32,823 bases of DNA from Legionella sp. 515359 (GTDB taxonomy: Bacteria; Pseudomonadota; Gammaproteobacteria; Legionellales; Legionellaceae), in NCBI GenBank assembly GCA_025941565.1, contig JAPCYN010000012.1, forward strand, positions 1 to 32,823, given 5' to 3'. Positions within the stretch are counted from its first letter, which is position 1. Each line of letters opens with the position of its first letter. This document shows positions 17,888-27,773 of the stretch, one piece after another. The notes under the pieces were generated by a model that saw only the letters and a program-made list of their open reading frames with translations, did no database searches and was not told the origin of the DNA. A program made the position numbers and the translations under genes.

Positions 17888-19111
17888 ATGAAATTTAAAC
17901 TGCTTCCTATCTTCGACAACATGAATCACCTCCACAAAAATCATGAGCACGCAGTGCTGCCTGATGCACGCTTTCAAAATGATTTTAATTATGCTTTGAG
18001 TTTTCTAAAAAGTTATACGGGCAGTCAAGGTACATTTAACAGTTACCGCAGAGAAACCGAACGTTTATTACAATGGTCCTGGTTAGTGAAAAAAGCTGCA
18101 ATCAATGAATTGAAACGTGATGATATAGAACAATACATTCATTTTTGCCAGAATCCACCCAAATCCTGGATCAGTTTGAAAAAAGTACCCCGTTTTATTG
18201 AAAAAGATGGGAAACGTATTCCTAATGAGGAATGGAAACCCTTTGTAGTTACGTTAAGTAAATCTGCAATAAAAAATGGACATAAACCTGAAATTGATCA
18301 ATTCAGTTTATCTCAAGGTGCAATTCAGGAAATATTTGCCATTTTAAGTACTTTGTTTAATTTCTTGATTGCTGAAGAATATCTGGTTTCCAATCCGGTT
18401 GCTCTAATTCGTCAAAAAAGCAAGTTTATACGTAAGCAACAACATAATGCCCCTATCCGTAGACTTAGCCTGGTGCAATGGAGTGCGGTATTGGAAGCAG
18501 CCGAATCCCTTGCAGAAGAATCCCCCCTAAAGCATGAACGCACTCGTTTTATGCTGAGCATATTGTTTGGTATGTATCTTCGTATCTCCGAGCTGTCAGC
18601 AAGCGAACGTTGGATCCCCAGCATGAATGATTTTGCTAAGGACAGTAACGGCCACTGGTGGTTTACGACTGTAAGTAAAGGAAATAAGGAACGACAAATT
18701 GCTGTAAGCGATGAAATGCTGGAAAGTTTGATGCGATGGCGTCGCTTCCTAGGAGTATCTCCTCTCCCTTCTCCAGCTGATAATTCACCGCTCATTCCCA
18801 AAATTCGTGGGAATGGTCCTATGAGTGACACGGCACCGATACGAAGAATTATTCAGACATGTTTTGACTTGGCTGGTGAACAACTGCGGATGAAAGGTCA
18901 TATTGAAGAGGCGGATAATTTGGCTGCAGCGACTGTCCACTGGTTAAGGCATACTGGAATTTCTGAAGACGTAAAAATCCGGCCGCGTGAGCATGTTCGA
19001 GATGATGCCGGTCATAGCTCCAGCGCAACAACAGATCGCTATATTGATATTGAGAAACAAGCTCGTTATCAATCTGCCAAGAAAAAAACGATAGAGCCTG
19101 AACCAAGCTAG
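17888..19111 (+). CDS. Tyrosine site-specific recombinase/integrase
   Basis: Tyrosine recombinase of 407 residues. The N-terminal SAM-like DNA-binding domain spans about 30-180. The catalytic domain keeps all six key residues: R232 (MYLRISE), K264 (TVSKGNK), H351 and R354 (HWLRHTG), H376 (DAGHSS) and Y385 (TDRYIDIE), so it should be active. It is longer than XerC/XerD (about 300). A TATAAT at 17864-17869 may be its -10 box; the Shine-Dalgarno sequence is weak, and ATG 17921 is an alternative start. It faces away from the tRNA-Pro gene and is followed after 45 bases by the ABC-F gene. No excisionase, phage gene or att-like tRNA duplicate was found, so it looks stand-alone. Confidence 0.93.
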   Translation: MKFKLLPIFDNMNHLHKNHEHAVLPDARFQNDFNYALSFLKSYTGSQGTFNSYRRETERLLQWSWLVKKAAINELKRDDIEQYIHFCQNPPKSWISLKKVPRFIEKDGKRIPNEEWKPFVVTLSKSAIKNGHKPEIDQFSLSQGAIQEIFAILSTLFNFLIAEEYLVSNPVALIRQKSKFIRKQQHNAPIRRLSLVQWSAVLEAAESLAEESPLKHERTRFMLSILFGMYLRISELSASERWIPSMNDFAKDSNGHWWFTTVSKGNKERQIAVSDEMLESLMRWRRFLGVSPLPSPADNSPLIPKIRGNGPMSDTAPIRRIIQTCFDLAGEQLRMKGHIEEADNLAAATVHWLRHTGISEDVKIRPREHVRDDAGHSSSATTDRYIDIEKQARYQSAKKKTIEPEPS

Positions 19112-19156
19112 ACAATTGTATGTTAAAATCAAATCATTTGTAGCTATAGATTTATC

Positions 19157-21001
19157 ATGCTTACTCTTCGCCAAATTACACTTAGCCGTGGCAATAAAAT
19201 TTTATTGGATAAAGTCAATGTCACCCTATATGAAAAACAAAAAATAGGTCTTATAGGTCATAATGGTTGTGGCAAATCAACATTATTTGATTTTTTGTTA
19301 GGAAAATTAACTCCTGATACAGGTGAATTTTTAATTAATCCTCAACTGACACTCAGCCATTTATCTCAGCAATTACCCGACAGCGATGAAAAAGCATTGG
19401 ACTTTGTATTAGGTGGTGATGATGGCTACATGAGGCTGCTCCAACGTTTGCAATCAGCGGAGGCAATGGGTAATGATGCCGAAGTGTTAGCTTGTCATGA
19501 TGAATTAAGCCATACCGGGGGCTATAGTAAACCTGCTCAGGCTGCTACGATTATGTCAGGGCTTGGTTTTAGAGGGGAACAGCAACAGGCTTCGGTAAAT
19601 AGCTTTTCCGGGGGTTGGAGAATGCGTTTAAGCCTGGCACGTTGCTTGATGAAACCGGCTGATTTGCTTTTGCTGGATGAACCAACCAACCATTTGGATA
19701 TGGAAGCAATTTTTTGGTTGGAACGTTTTTTAAAGCAAAGCCCCAGCACCATTATTCTTATTTCTCATGACCGAGAGTTTCTTGATGCATTTGTTACTCA
19801 TATTTTGCATATTGAGAAACAAAATCTAACTCTTTACAGTGGCGATTACAGTTGTTTTGAAAAAACGCATGCACAACAATTAGCCTTGCAACAAACCATG
19901 TATGAAAAACAACAAACCAAAATCAATCATATGATGTCATTTGTTAATCGCTTTAAAGCAAAAGCAACTAAAGCAAAGCAAGCGCAAGGACGTCTTAAAG
20001 CCATAGAAAGAATGGAAATTATTGCTGCAGCACAAGCTGACTCCCCTTTTTCTTTCGATTTTTTCCCATGTCCCCGAGCAGGAAATCCATTAATTCAATG
20101 CAATATGGTTGATGCAGGCTATCAATCTGAAAATCCTATACTAAAAAGAATCAACCTCTCACTCAACCCTGGTGACAGAATAGCCCTTCTCGGCCCTAAT
20201 GGCGAAGGAAAATCAACATTGATCAAGACATTAACCGGATCTTTAACTCCGTTGAATGGCACAATTCACCGTTCCGCACATTTAAAGATCGGCTATTATG
20301 CGCAACATCAATTAGAACAGCTGGATTGTAATTTAAGTCCAGTGGAAACAATCCAAGTTTTGTCACCCGAAGCACGCGAACAAACTATTCGTGATTATTT
20401 AGGAGGCTTTAATTTTGCTGGTGATATGGCAGTACAACCTATAAACCACTTTTCCGGTGGTGAAAAAGCACGTTTGGCTTTGGCTAAACTCGTCTGGCTC
20501 AAACCCAATCTGCTTCTGCTTGATGAACCAACAAACCATTTGGATCTTGGAATGCGTTCTGCTATCGAGCTTGCCTTGCAAAGCTACGAAGGTGCATTAA
20601 TTCTGATTTCGCATGATCGTCATATGCTCAAAACCAGTGTTGATAATTTCTATCTTGTTTATCAACAAAAGGTTCAAGCTTTTGAAGGTGACTTAGACGA
20701 TTATTATTCTTGGCTGCAAACTAAAGATTCAATTAAGGAAAATACAGTAACTGCTTCTACAAATGATTATAAGGAAAAGAAAACCCTACAAAATCGTCTG
20801 AAAAAGCTGGAGCAATTGATTGAACAATATCACGAGGAGCTTTCTAAATTAGATTCCCTCCTTGGTGATGCGACTCTTTATGAAGATAAGACACAACAAA
20901 ATAAGCTGGAAGAACTAATAATAAAACGCGAGCAATCCCATTCTTCTTTAAATCAGGCTGAAGAAGAATGGTTAGAAGTAAGTAGCAGTTTAGAAGGTTG
21001 A
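19157..21001 (+). CDS. yheS: ABC-F family ATPase, YheS-like
   Basis: Soluble duplicated ABC ATPase of the ABC-F group, which act on ribosomes rather than as transporters. Two ATP-binding halves are visible: Walker A GHNGCGKST (34-42) and GPNGEGKST in the second half, signatures SFSGGWRMRLSLA and HFSGGEKARLALA, and LLLLDEPTNHLD twice. Between them is the arm/linker region with many Lys and Gln (RFKAKATKAKQAQGRLKAIE). The C-terminus is a predicted coiled coil (LQNRLKKLEQLIEQYHEELS). The 614-residue length and the N-terminus fit YheS better than Uup or EttA. It is transcribed in the same direction as the recombinase, 45 bases downstream. The precise ribosomal substrate is not known from sequence. 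Confidence 0.92.
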   Translation: MLTLRQITLSRGNKILLDKVNVTLYEKQKIGLIGHNGCGKSTLFDFLLGKLTPDTGEFLINPQLTLSHLSQQLPDSDEKALDFVLGGDDGYMRLLQRLQSAEAMGNDAEVLACHDELSHTGGYSKPAQAATIMSGLGFRGEQQQASVNSFSGGWRMRLSLARCLMKPADLLLLDEPTNHLDMEAIFWLERFLKQSPSTIILISHDREFLDAFVTHILHIEKQNLTLYSGDYSCFEKTHAQQLALQQTMYEKQQTKINHMMSFVNRFKAKATKAKQAQGRLKAIERMEIIAAAQADSPFSFDFFPCPRAGNPLIQCNMVDAGYQSENPILKRINLSLNPGDRIALLGPNGEGKSTLIKTLTGSLTPLNGTIHRSAHLKIGYYAQHQLEQLDCNLSPVETIQVLSPEAREQTIRDYLGGFNFAGDMAVQPINHFSGGEKARLALAKLVWLKPNLLLLDEPTNHLDLGMRSAIELALQSYEGALILISHDRHMLKTSVDNFYLVYQQKVQAFEGDLDDYYSWLQTKDSIKENTVTASTNDYKEKKTLQNRLKKLEQLIEQYHEELSKLDSLLGDATLYEDKTQQNKLEELIIKREQSHSSLNQAEEEWLEVSSSLEG

Positions 21002-21015
21002 TTGTAGTTTGAATA

Positions 21016-21068
21016 CAGCGAAGGAAATCTGAAATGTGTTTGTACAAACATTTTTCGCCCCTTCGCTG
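21016..21068. repeat. Nested inverted repeats between convergent genes
   Basis: CAGCGAAGG (21016-21024) pairs with CCTTCGCTG (21060-21068). Inside lies the 14-base palindrome TGTTTGTACAAACA within an AT hairpin followed by TTTTT on the plus strand. It probably ends the yheS transcript and perhaps also the minus-strand gene at 21104. Confidence 0.6.
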
Positions 21069-21103
21069 CATTAAATATATGCAGATAAATACCTTAACAC
21101 AAT

Positions 21104-23575
21104 TTATGGCTTACATGAGGCTGTTTGCATCGACAAACATACGGCCAGTAACTCAGTAGCCTCACTTTCATATAGCTTATTCATTAAGAATTCATTATCT
21201 AATAGTTCACTGATAATACTAGGTTGACTTGTATATATCTCAGTTAAATTATCAGCTGTAAGCCATTTATTTAAATCACAACCCAAAATAAGACTTGCTG
21301 CCTTATCATTATACTTGGCTAGAGCTACCAAAGTGGTTCCATAACCATTTGTTTCGACAAACTCTAAAAATTTATTGGGATTACTTACCACAGCCCGCAC
21401 TAGAGCAACAACTATATTCGGGTGAACACTCATAAGCTTTTCCAAGCACTGAAGACTAATCGCAGGATGTTGAACAATTATAATGGCAACATCAGGAGCT
21501 TGCTCAAGAATACCGGGATACGCATTTATAATCTCCATAATATGGTTACGTCCTAATTTCTGAATCAATTGTAGTTGATTTAAAATAGTTTTGGCTATTT
21601 TTGCATTGGATAATGCTAGTTGAGATAACTCTTGAGCGTCAAATTGAGCAGCAAATTTTGTATTTCTAAAAATAGTTGCGATTGCTTCAGGATTAGTTTT
21701 AGTCTGCTCTAGTAACCGATTCACAGCTCTTTTATTGAGCTCACTTTGACTTATATTTAAATTGTTATTGTTATTATTGGGATCTGTGTTCAGGAATGAC
21801 CTGAATATAGAATCTTTAACTGTATTCGATGTTAATTTTTTGATTATTTCCATCTGTTTGACAATGTCACCTCTGCTTTCACCTTCAATATGAATTTCAG
21901 TAGCCTTTTTAAAGAAGCGAGTGACTAAATGCTTGAGTGAAGGGACCCTATTTTGTTGAACAGCATTTATTAAACCCTCCAAGCGCTCATTAAATGCTGA
22001 GTTTTCAGTGATTTTTTGATTTTCGCTGACTGCTACATGAAGTAAAAAATCGATAAATAAAGGCTTAATGGAATGATTTTTAAGTTGTTCGAGAAGTTCA
22101 TTTTGAATTTTATCTAGAGCAACATGGTCACGTTTATCTATCGCTCTCTTCAAAGAGTAAACAAGATGGTATGGAAATGGTAACGGCGGAGTATCACCTA
22201 AAAATGATACCAGGCTCTGGCTTTGGGATATTTGATAAACAAGATTTAATGCATCTGGAACAGGTATTAATGCGAGTATTTCGGGTAATCGTGCCCGTAT
22301 CTTATCGCTCTTAAATAACCTTTCACACATAAAACTGTTTGTATTAACTTGTCTTACCCAGCTGGTTAATTTATCTCGATTTTTATGAATGACATCCCTC
22401 ATAAAATCATAGAATTCTGCTGTTATAGTATCGCGAATTAATTGTTTTCTATTGCCCTTGGTAAAGGGATATTGTTCAGAAGCCCTATATATCTCAGGTT
22501 TTAATTCAAAACCAGATTCGCCATAAGTACAGATTGAATCACTTAAACACCAATAATCTTTTGCCCATTCCAGTCCAGTACCTTGATTTCTTCCATCATG
22601 CATACTCACGATAAACAATAGAACACTCAGTTTCTGATTATCAATAATAATCTGTTTAAAAAGTTCATAATCGCAAAGAACACGAGAAAATAATTGCTTT
22701 GCAAGCTCTTTAGGTAAAATTTGCAAAATTTCAATGAGTTCAGATAAGTTATTAATTCGTAATTTCAAAAACTCACTATCAGATGCCAAAAAATCCTTCA
22801 CAAGTTTATCCAATGCCACTTTAGAAAATAAGAGACAACATGTTTGATAAAATTCAATGAAACTTATCATTTCATTTTTATTTAAAAGGCGTTCCTGTAA
22901 TTTGCCTAACACAAACAATAGTAATTCATTTTTTCGAGCTTCATGCAATAAGTTATCTTTTCTGATTGTTTTTGCAAACTCAACGACTTCTTGAATCGAA
23001 TCACAATCATTAATCCCCCTTTCAATCAACCTATTACAGAACCCTAAATTCTGCCTTGCAAATTGAATTAATTCTTTTTTTGTTCCAACAAGTTCGCTAA
23101 ATCTCTGACGACTTAGACTAATAATTTTCTCGATAAGGCTTCTTTTGTATTCGGAATCCGTCGAAAAATCTTCCTCCAGAAATTCCAGAAAATTTTGAAA
23201 ATTAACCCTACTCTTAAAAAGAGTATCAAATGCATTCTGATTATTTAAAGGGTATTGCAATAACTCATGTGCTGCATCGTCATCGACACACAAAAGTGTT
23301 TCCTGCAAATCATAACAAGTAGGGATAAGATTTTGGAATAACTCCTGATCAGCAATAACATACTCGATTATTTTAGATGCTGCGTTAATAGAGATAGATG
23401 AAGCCAACAAATTTCTTAACAATTCCCCTTCTGAAATTATATCGAAGAAATCAGATTGATTGAGTAATTGAGAAACAACTTCTTCTTTTTCAGCGTCAGG
23501 TAAATTATCTATTAAGTCAATTAAAGTTTTTGCATCGCTAATTTTTAATTTGTTTTTATTAATCGTTAACCACAT
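21104..23575 (-). CDS. Large helical-repeat protein of unknown function, effector candidate
   Basis: No family recognised. 823 residues, AT-rich, almost entirely helical by composition, with no signal peptide or membrane segment. A loose repeat of about 36 residues with the pattern N/D-x-x-x-F-x-x-L/I recurs near residues 37-46 (LLNQSDFFDI), 73-82 (VIADQELFQN) and 108-118 (PLNNQNAFDTL). Similar units appear near the middle (DYELFKQIIID) and the C-terminus (LLDNEFLMNKL). This fits an alpha-solenoid scaffold. The C-terminus has clustered Glu (YESEATELL) about 20 residues from the end, weakly like Dot/Icm E-block signals. ATG 23575 has only a weak GGAAA upstream. It lies alone, after the rnc operon and convergent to yheS. 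An effector role is inferred, not shown. Confidence 0.85.
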   Translation of the reverse strand: MWLTINKNKLKISDAKTLIDLIDNLPDAEKEEVVSQLLNQSDFFDIISEGELLRNLLASSISINAASKIIEYVIADQELFQNLIPTCYDLQETLLCVDDDAAHELLQYPLNNQNAFDTLFKSRVNFQNFLEFLEEDFSTDSEYKRSLIEKIISLSRQRFSELVGTKKELIQFARQNLGFCNRLIERGINDCDSIQEVVEFAKTIRKDNLLHEARKNELLLFVLGKLQERLLNKNEMISFIEFYQTCCLLFSKVALDKLVKDFLASDSEFLKLRINNLSELIEILQILPKELAKQLFSRVLCDYELFKQIIIDNQKLSVLLFIVSMHDGRNQGTGLEWAKDYWCLSDSICTYGESGFELKPEIYRASEQYPFTKGNRKQLIRDTITAEFYDFMRDVIHKNRDKLTSWVRQVNTNSFMCERLFKSDKIRARLPEILALIPVPDALNLVYQISQSQSLVSFLGDTPPLPFPYHLVYSLKRAIDKRDHVALDKIQNELLEQLKNHSIKPLFIDFLLHVAVSENQKITENSAFNERLEGLINAVQQNRVPSLKHLVTRFFKKATEIHIEGESRGDIVKQMEIIKKLTSNTVKDSIFRSFLNTDPNNNNNNLNISQSELNKRAVNRLLEQTKTNPEAIATIFRNTKFAAQFDAQELSQLALSNAKIAKTILNQLQLIQKLGRNHIMEIINAYPGILEQAPDVAIIIVQHPAISLQCLEKLMSVHPNIVVALVRAVVSNPNKFLEFVETNGYGTTLVALAKYNDKAASLILGCDLNKWLTADNLTEIYTSQPSIISELLDNEFLMNKLYESEATELLAVCLSMQTASCKP

Positions 23576-23891
23576 GAAATATTTCCAATTATTGACTAGT
23601 ATGAAAAAAATTTTGGCGAGTTTATATTAAAGCGAGCTAACAAGTCAAAAAAAATAACGCGTATTTATTTGATTAAATAAACAATTTTCGTTATTTATCT
23701 AAACGAGTAAATTGATTAGGTTATCAACCTGAATCATTCAATGCAGTACAAAGAGAAGTATGCACAATTACTGTATAAATCATGGTAATTAATGCAAAAA
23801 GAGATTTAAAATCTATAATCAGCGTTGCGCAAAAAAGGAGGTCTTTTCGAAAGATTTTAACGGTTGATCTATAAACTGATGAGCAACCAAA
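23576..23891. other. AT-rich spacer between rnc and the large unknown gene
   Basis: These 316 bases hold no convincing gene. There is a weak hairpin with TCTTT/AAAGA near 23840-23855 and a T-run on the minus strand (AAAAAA at 23830-23836 on plus) that could end the rnc transcript. The segment near 23600-23640 should contain the promoter of the 823-residue protein, but no good box pair stands out. No era gene follows rnc here. Confidence 0.4.
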
Positions 23892-24569
23892 CTATTGGGA
23901 GCGCAACAACTCCAGCATCGACTTCGCAGCAAGCTGTTCTGCTTTTCGACGATTAGATCCTTGCCCAAAAGTTTTTTGCTTTGCTGCAGTAACAATACAG
24001 GTGATATAAAATATTTGATTGTGCTCATCTCCTTCTACCTTCGTCAAGGTATACTCCGGAAGAGCAATTTTTTCAGCTTGCAAATATTCCTGCAGTTGAG
24101 TTTTGGCATCTTTTAAACAATCGTTTAAATTAGAGTCTTCGAGCCTGGAACGATATAATTTTAAAATAACCTCTTTCGCAAGCTCTATTCCGCCATCAAG
24201 GAAAATTGCTGCAAAAACAGCTTCCAGAGCATCAGCAAGGATCGAAGCACGGCGAAAACCACCACTTTTCAACTCGCCTTGCCCCAAAAAAAGGAAATCG
24301 CCCAACTCAATTTCTTTAGCCAACTCGACCAACATCTCACCACGAACCAAAAATGAACGCAAACGACTTAATTGGCCTTCACTTTGCGAAGGAAAACGAT
24401 GAAACAGTTCATTGGCAATTACAAAACTTAAAATTGAATCCCCAAGAAACTCGAAGCGTTCGTAGTTTGTACTACCTACACTACAGTGCGTCAAAGCTTG
24501 CTTGAGATAAGCAATGTTATTAAATTGATAATTTAATCGCCTGGATAATCTTTCTAAATCAACTTTCAC
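23892..24569 (-). CDS. rnc: Ribonuclease III
   Basis: Endonuclease that cuts double-stranded RNA, including rRNA precursors. The catalytic signature ERFEFLGDSIL (37-47) contains the metal-binding D44, and ADALEA near 111-116 supplies the second acidic pair. A C-terminal dsRNA-binding domain follows (KTQLQEYLQAEK, GSNRRKAEQLAAKSML). Its 225 residues match E. coli (226). The start is GTG 24569, which overlaps the last codons of the DUF4845 gene, so translation is coupled. It is the last gene of the lepA-lepB-DUF4845-rnc operon. Confidence 0.97.
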   Translation of the reverse strand: MKVDLERLSRRLNYQFNNIAYLKQALTHCSVGSTNYERFEFLGDSILSFVIANELFHRFPSQSEGQLSRLRSFLVRGEMLVELAKEIELGDFLFLGQGELKSGGFRRASILADALEAVFAAIFLDGGIELAKEVILKLYRSRLEDSNLNDCLKDAKTQLQEYLQAEKIALPEYTLTKVEGDEHNQIFYITCIVTAAKQKTFGQGSNRRKAEQLAAKSMLELLRSQ

Positions 24570-24951
24570 TGCCTGTTACAACCTCTTCAGTATGATCAAA
24601 ATCAAATAATAAGCTTATATTGTATACTAAGGGCTTAATCACTTGATATTTCAATTTCACTTTAAATTTATTGGCACCTATAGGCTCAATCATTAACTGA
24701 TTTCCCTTTAAACTGTCCACCCCATTAATATCAAGACGTCTATCCACGGTACTCTTCAGAACGTTCACATCTGCCATGGGGTCACCAGTTAATGCAGATG
24801 GAGATAGTGTATTTAATCCTTTTATCGATTTGATAATGGAGTAATACTGCATATAAACCGGAATAACACGCATTATTACCGTTGCGGCCATAACAATCAC
24901 AGCTACTGTAAATAACATCCCTATAAAAGTCATTCCCTTTTGTTTATGCAT
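24559..24951 (-). CDS. DUF4845 family membrane-anchored protein
   Basis: Small protein of 130 residues found between lepB and rnc in many beta- and gammaproteobacteria; function unknown. The N-terminus resembles a type IV pilin leader or signal anchor (MHKQKGMTFIGMLFTVAVIV) with one hydrophobic helix at about 8-30. The rest is a soluble alpha/beta domain (VDRRLDINGVDSLKG, FKVKLKYQV) facing the periplasm. ATG 24951 follows AAGGGATA. The stop overlaps the rnc start. The operon position between signal peptidase and RNase III is conserved, but what joins them is not known. Confidence 0.85.
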   Translation of the reverse strand: MHKQKGMTFIGMLFTVAVIVMAATVIMRVIPVYMQYYSIIKSIKGLNTLSPSALTGDPMADVNVLKSTVDRRLDINGVDSLKGNQLMIEPIGANKFKVKLKYQVIKPLVYNISLLFDFDHTEEVVTGSES

Positions 24952-25020
24952 TGGTTATCCCTTTTTCAGCTCTGATTAAAGTCAGTGTTTTGATCTGAGA
25001 ATCATAAAAATACGACATTA

Positions 25021-25776
25021 TTACGGAATCAATTTCCCTAATCTAGACCAACGAACATTATCAACTTTACCATTCCAACTCATCCAAACCAAAAATGCTT
25101 TGCCTCGCAGATAGGATTCAGGTACAAACCCCCAGAATCTACTGTCAGCACTATCATCCCGATTATCACCCATCATGAAATAATTCCCCTCGGGCACCAC
25201 AATATCAAAATCTATAGCTGGAACATCAGTTCTAATGAAAATATTATGTATTGTTCCGTTCAAATCTTCTTTATATTTAGCTACAGCCTTTCCCGAGCTT
25301 TCATCAATAGTGTATTCGAGGAATGTCTGCTTTGCTTCCTTTCCATTAATCGTTAATACCTTATTATGGTAACTAATTTTATCGCCGGGAACTCCAATTA
25401 CCCTTTTAATGTAATCATAGGAAGGATCTGGCGGCCAACGAAATACAGCAACCTCTCCTGTTTTAGGGTCAGAAATAGAAATAACTTTCTTTTCCCAAAC
25501 TGGAAGCCTTAATCCATAAATGAATTTGTTTACAGCCACAAAATCACCGACGAGCAATGTCGGCTCCAGTGAGCCTGAAGGAATACGAAAGGGTTCAATT
25601 AGGAATGATCGTAAAATCAAGACAATAAAAAACACAGGGAAAAAAGATCGTGAATACTCAATAATACGATTTGGCTTTTGATCCTCGGTACGTTTTTTTG
25701 CCCAGAAGAGTACATCTAAAAGATAGATAAACCCGCTGATAAAAGACAGAACAACCAATATTAAAGCAAAATTCAT
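25021..25776 (-). CDS. lepB: Signal peptidase I
   Basis: Inner-membrane serine protease that removes signal peptides from exported proteins. Two hydrophobic segments lie at about 3-24 and 44-61. The catalytic serine is S69 in IPSGSLEPTL and the general base K124 in DYIKRVIGVPGDK. Box E (GDNRDDSADSRFWG) is also intact. The residue after the catalytic Ser is Leu in place of the common Met, a mild variation. 251 residues is shorter than E. coli (324) but usual for many species. It sits 70 bases after lepA in the common lepA-lepB order. Confidence 0.97.
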   Translation of the reverse strand: MNFALILVVLSFISGFIYLLDVLFWAKKRTEDQKPNRIIEYSRSFFPVFFIVLILRSFLIEPFRIPSGSLEPTLLVGDFVAVNKFIYGLRLPVWEKKVISISDPKTGEVAVFRWPPDPSYDYIKRVIGVPGDKISYHNKVLTINGKEAKQTFLEYTIDESSGKAVAKYKEDLNGTIHNIFIRTDVPAIDFDIVVPEGNYFMMGDNRDDSADSRFWGFVPESYLRGKAFLVWMSWNGKVDNVRWSRLGKLIP

Positions 25777-25846
25777 AAATTTATATCCTAATCAAACTTA
25801 ATTTCATCACAATACATCCAATGGCATTAAATTAATGCCCCTTGTA

Positions 25847-27682
25847 CTATTTCTTTTTATCTGATTGAAAAACAGCCATAAAAGCTTCTTGAGGTATTTC
25901 CACATGTCCCACTTGTTTCATGCGTTTCTTACCTGCTTTTTGTTTTTCCAATAATTTTCGTTTTCGTGTCACATCCCCACCATAACATTTTGCCGTAACG
26001 TTCTTACGTAACGCTTTGACTGATTGTCTGGCAATAATATGGCTACCTAAAGCGGCCTGAATTGCAACATCAAACATTTGTCGTGGAATTAAATCACGCA
26101 TTTTTTCAGCAATTAATTTTCCGCGACTTTGTGCAGAGGAGCGATGAACAATCACGGAAAGCGCATCCACACGTTCACTATTAATCAAAATATCCATTTT
26201 AACTAAATCAGCTTCCTGAAAACGTAAAAAATTATAATCCAGTGAAGCATAACCACGACTCACCGATTTTAATCGGTCAAAAAAGTCAGAAACCACTTCA
26301 CTCATAGGAATGTCATAAGTTACAGAAACCTGGCGCCCACTGTAAGTCATATTGACCTGAACACCACGTCGCTCAACACATAAACTAATAATTGAACCAA
26401 GAAAGTCTTGGGGCACAAGTATATTTGCCCGTACAATGGGTTCGTACATTTCTTTAATTTGTGGAAGAGGCGGCAGAAGAGATGGATTATCAATCAGCAA
26501 TGTATCACCCTTTTGCGTCAAAATTTGATAAACTACAGTAGGCGCAGTTGAGATTAAATCAAGATTATATTCCCTTTCCAGACGCTCCTGTACGATTTCC
26601 ATATGAAGCATACCCAAGAAACCACATCGGAAACCAAAACCCAACGCTTCCGAAGACTCAGGCTCATAAAATAATGACGCATCATTTAGGCTTAATTTAG
26701 CCAGAGCTTCGCGGAATGCCTCAAAATCATCCGAACTAATAGGAAATAAACCCGCATAAACTTGTGGTTTAACGCGCTGAAATCCAGGGAGTGGTTTATC
26801 TGCAGAATTTTTTTCCAAGGTGAGGGTGTCTCCTACTGGAGCTCCTTGAATTTCTTTAATTCCTGCGACTAAATAACCTACCTCGCCAGCATTTAGCACA
26901 TCCAGCTTAGTACGCTTAGGAGTAAATATACCTACTTGATCCACTTCATAAGAACGGCCTGTGGACATGACCCGCATCTTGTCACCTTTACGTATTGAGC
27001 CATTTACAATGCGCACCAATGAAACAACACCGAGATAACTATCAAACCATGAATCAATAATCAAAGCTTGTAAGGGTTCGTTGATATCACCTTCTGGTGG
27101 TGGAATCCGGGTTACTAGAGCGTCAAGCACATCTTCCACACCCAGACCACTTTTGGCACTGACTCTTATTGCATCATGTGCATCAAGACCAATAATGTCT
27201 TCAATTTCTGAGATAACACGCTCGGGTTCAGCTTGAGGTAAATCAATTTTATTAAGTACAGGCAAAACAGATAATGATTGATCAATGGCAGTATAACAAA
27301 CAGCAACAGTTTGTGCTTCTACACCTTGAGCAGCATCAACAACAAGAATTGCACCTTCACAAGCAGCAAGAGAACGGGATACTTCATAGCTGAAATCCAC
27401 ATGTCCTGGTGTGTCAATGAAGTTCAACAGATAGGTTTTACCATCTCTTGCAGTGTAGTTTAAAGAAACACACTGGGCTTTAATCGTGATCCCTCGTTCT
27501 CGTTCTATATCCATCGAGTCAAGCACTTGAGCACTCATTTCACGCTCAGTTAAACCGCCACAAATTTGGATAAATCGATCCGCCAAGGTTGACTTACCAT
27601 GATCAATATGGGCAATAATTGAAAAATTACGAATTCGCTTTAAATCACTCAACTGAAATAACCTATTTTGCAAATAGCGCAT
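25847..27682 (-). CDS. lepA: Elongation factor 4 (LepA), ribosome back-translocase GTPase
   Basis: Translational GTPase related to EF-G. The G1 motif [10 protein letters not shown]2-region [11 protein letters not shown]3 DTPGHVDF and G4 NKIDLP are all present, followed by EF-G-like domains and the LepA-specific C-terminal domain ([20 protein letters not shown]). Its 611 residues are slightly longer than the E. coli protein (599). The ATG at 27682 lacks a clear Shine-Dalgarno sequence. A TTG at 27652 (LSDLKRIRN) has AGG nine bases upstream and would give a protein closer to the usual start. First gene of the lepA-lepB-DUF4845-rnc operon and divergent from mltB. Confidence 0.97.
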   Translation of the reverse strand: MRYLQNRLFQLSDLKRIRNFSIIAHIDHGKSTLADRFIQICGGLTEREMSAQVLDSMDIERERGITIKAQCVSLNYTARDGKTYLLNFIDTPGHVDFSYEVSRSLAACEGAILVVDAAQGVEAQTVAVCYTAIDQSLSVLPVLNKIDLPQAEPERVISEIEDIIGLDAHDAIRVSAKSGLGVEDVLDALVTRIPPPEGDINEPLQALIIDSWFDSYLGVVSLVRIVNGSIRKGDKMRVMSTGRSYEVDQVGIFTPKRTKLDVLNAGEVGYLVAGIKEIQGAPVGDTLTLEKNSADKPLPGFQRVKPQVYAGLFPISSDDFEAFREALAKLSLNDASLFYEPESSEALGFGFRCGFLGMLHMEIVQERLEREYNLDLISTAPTVVYQILTQKGDTLLIDNPSLLPPLPQIKEMYEPIVRANILVPQDFLGSIISLCVERRGVQVNMTYSGRQVSVTYDIPMSEVVSDFFDRLKSVSRGYASLDYNFLRFQEADLVKMDILINSERVDALSVIVHRSSAQSRGKLIAEKMRDLIPRQMFDVAIQAALGSHIIARQSVKALRKNVTAKCYGGDVTRKRKLLEKQKAGKKRMKQVGHVEIPQEAFMAVFQSDKKK

Positions 27683-27713
27683 TCTAGCTTAAATATGCGT
27701 CGCCTTAAAGTAT

Positions 27714-27742
27714 TTGCTAATACACGGCATTTTTAATAAGAT
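27714..27742 (+). promoter_or_regulatory. Probable promoter of mltB-lspL-lspM
   Basis: TTGCTA (27714-27719) and TAAGAT (27737-27742) are 17 bases apart, 31 bases before the mltB start. Confidence 0.5.
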
Positions 27743-27773
27743 TTAGCATTTCGTTATATTATTAGGATGCGCT

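Noticed and set aside
17569-19111. Genomic island inserted at tRNA-Pro
   Set aside because: The recombinase lies at the tRNA 5' side, no copy of the tRNA 3' end appears nearby, and the next genes are ordinary chromosomal ones.
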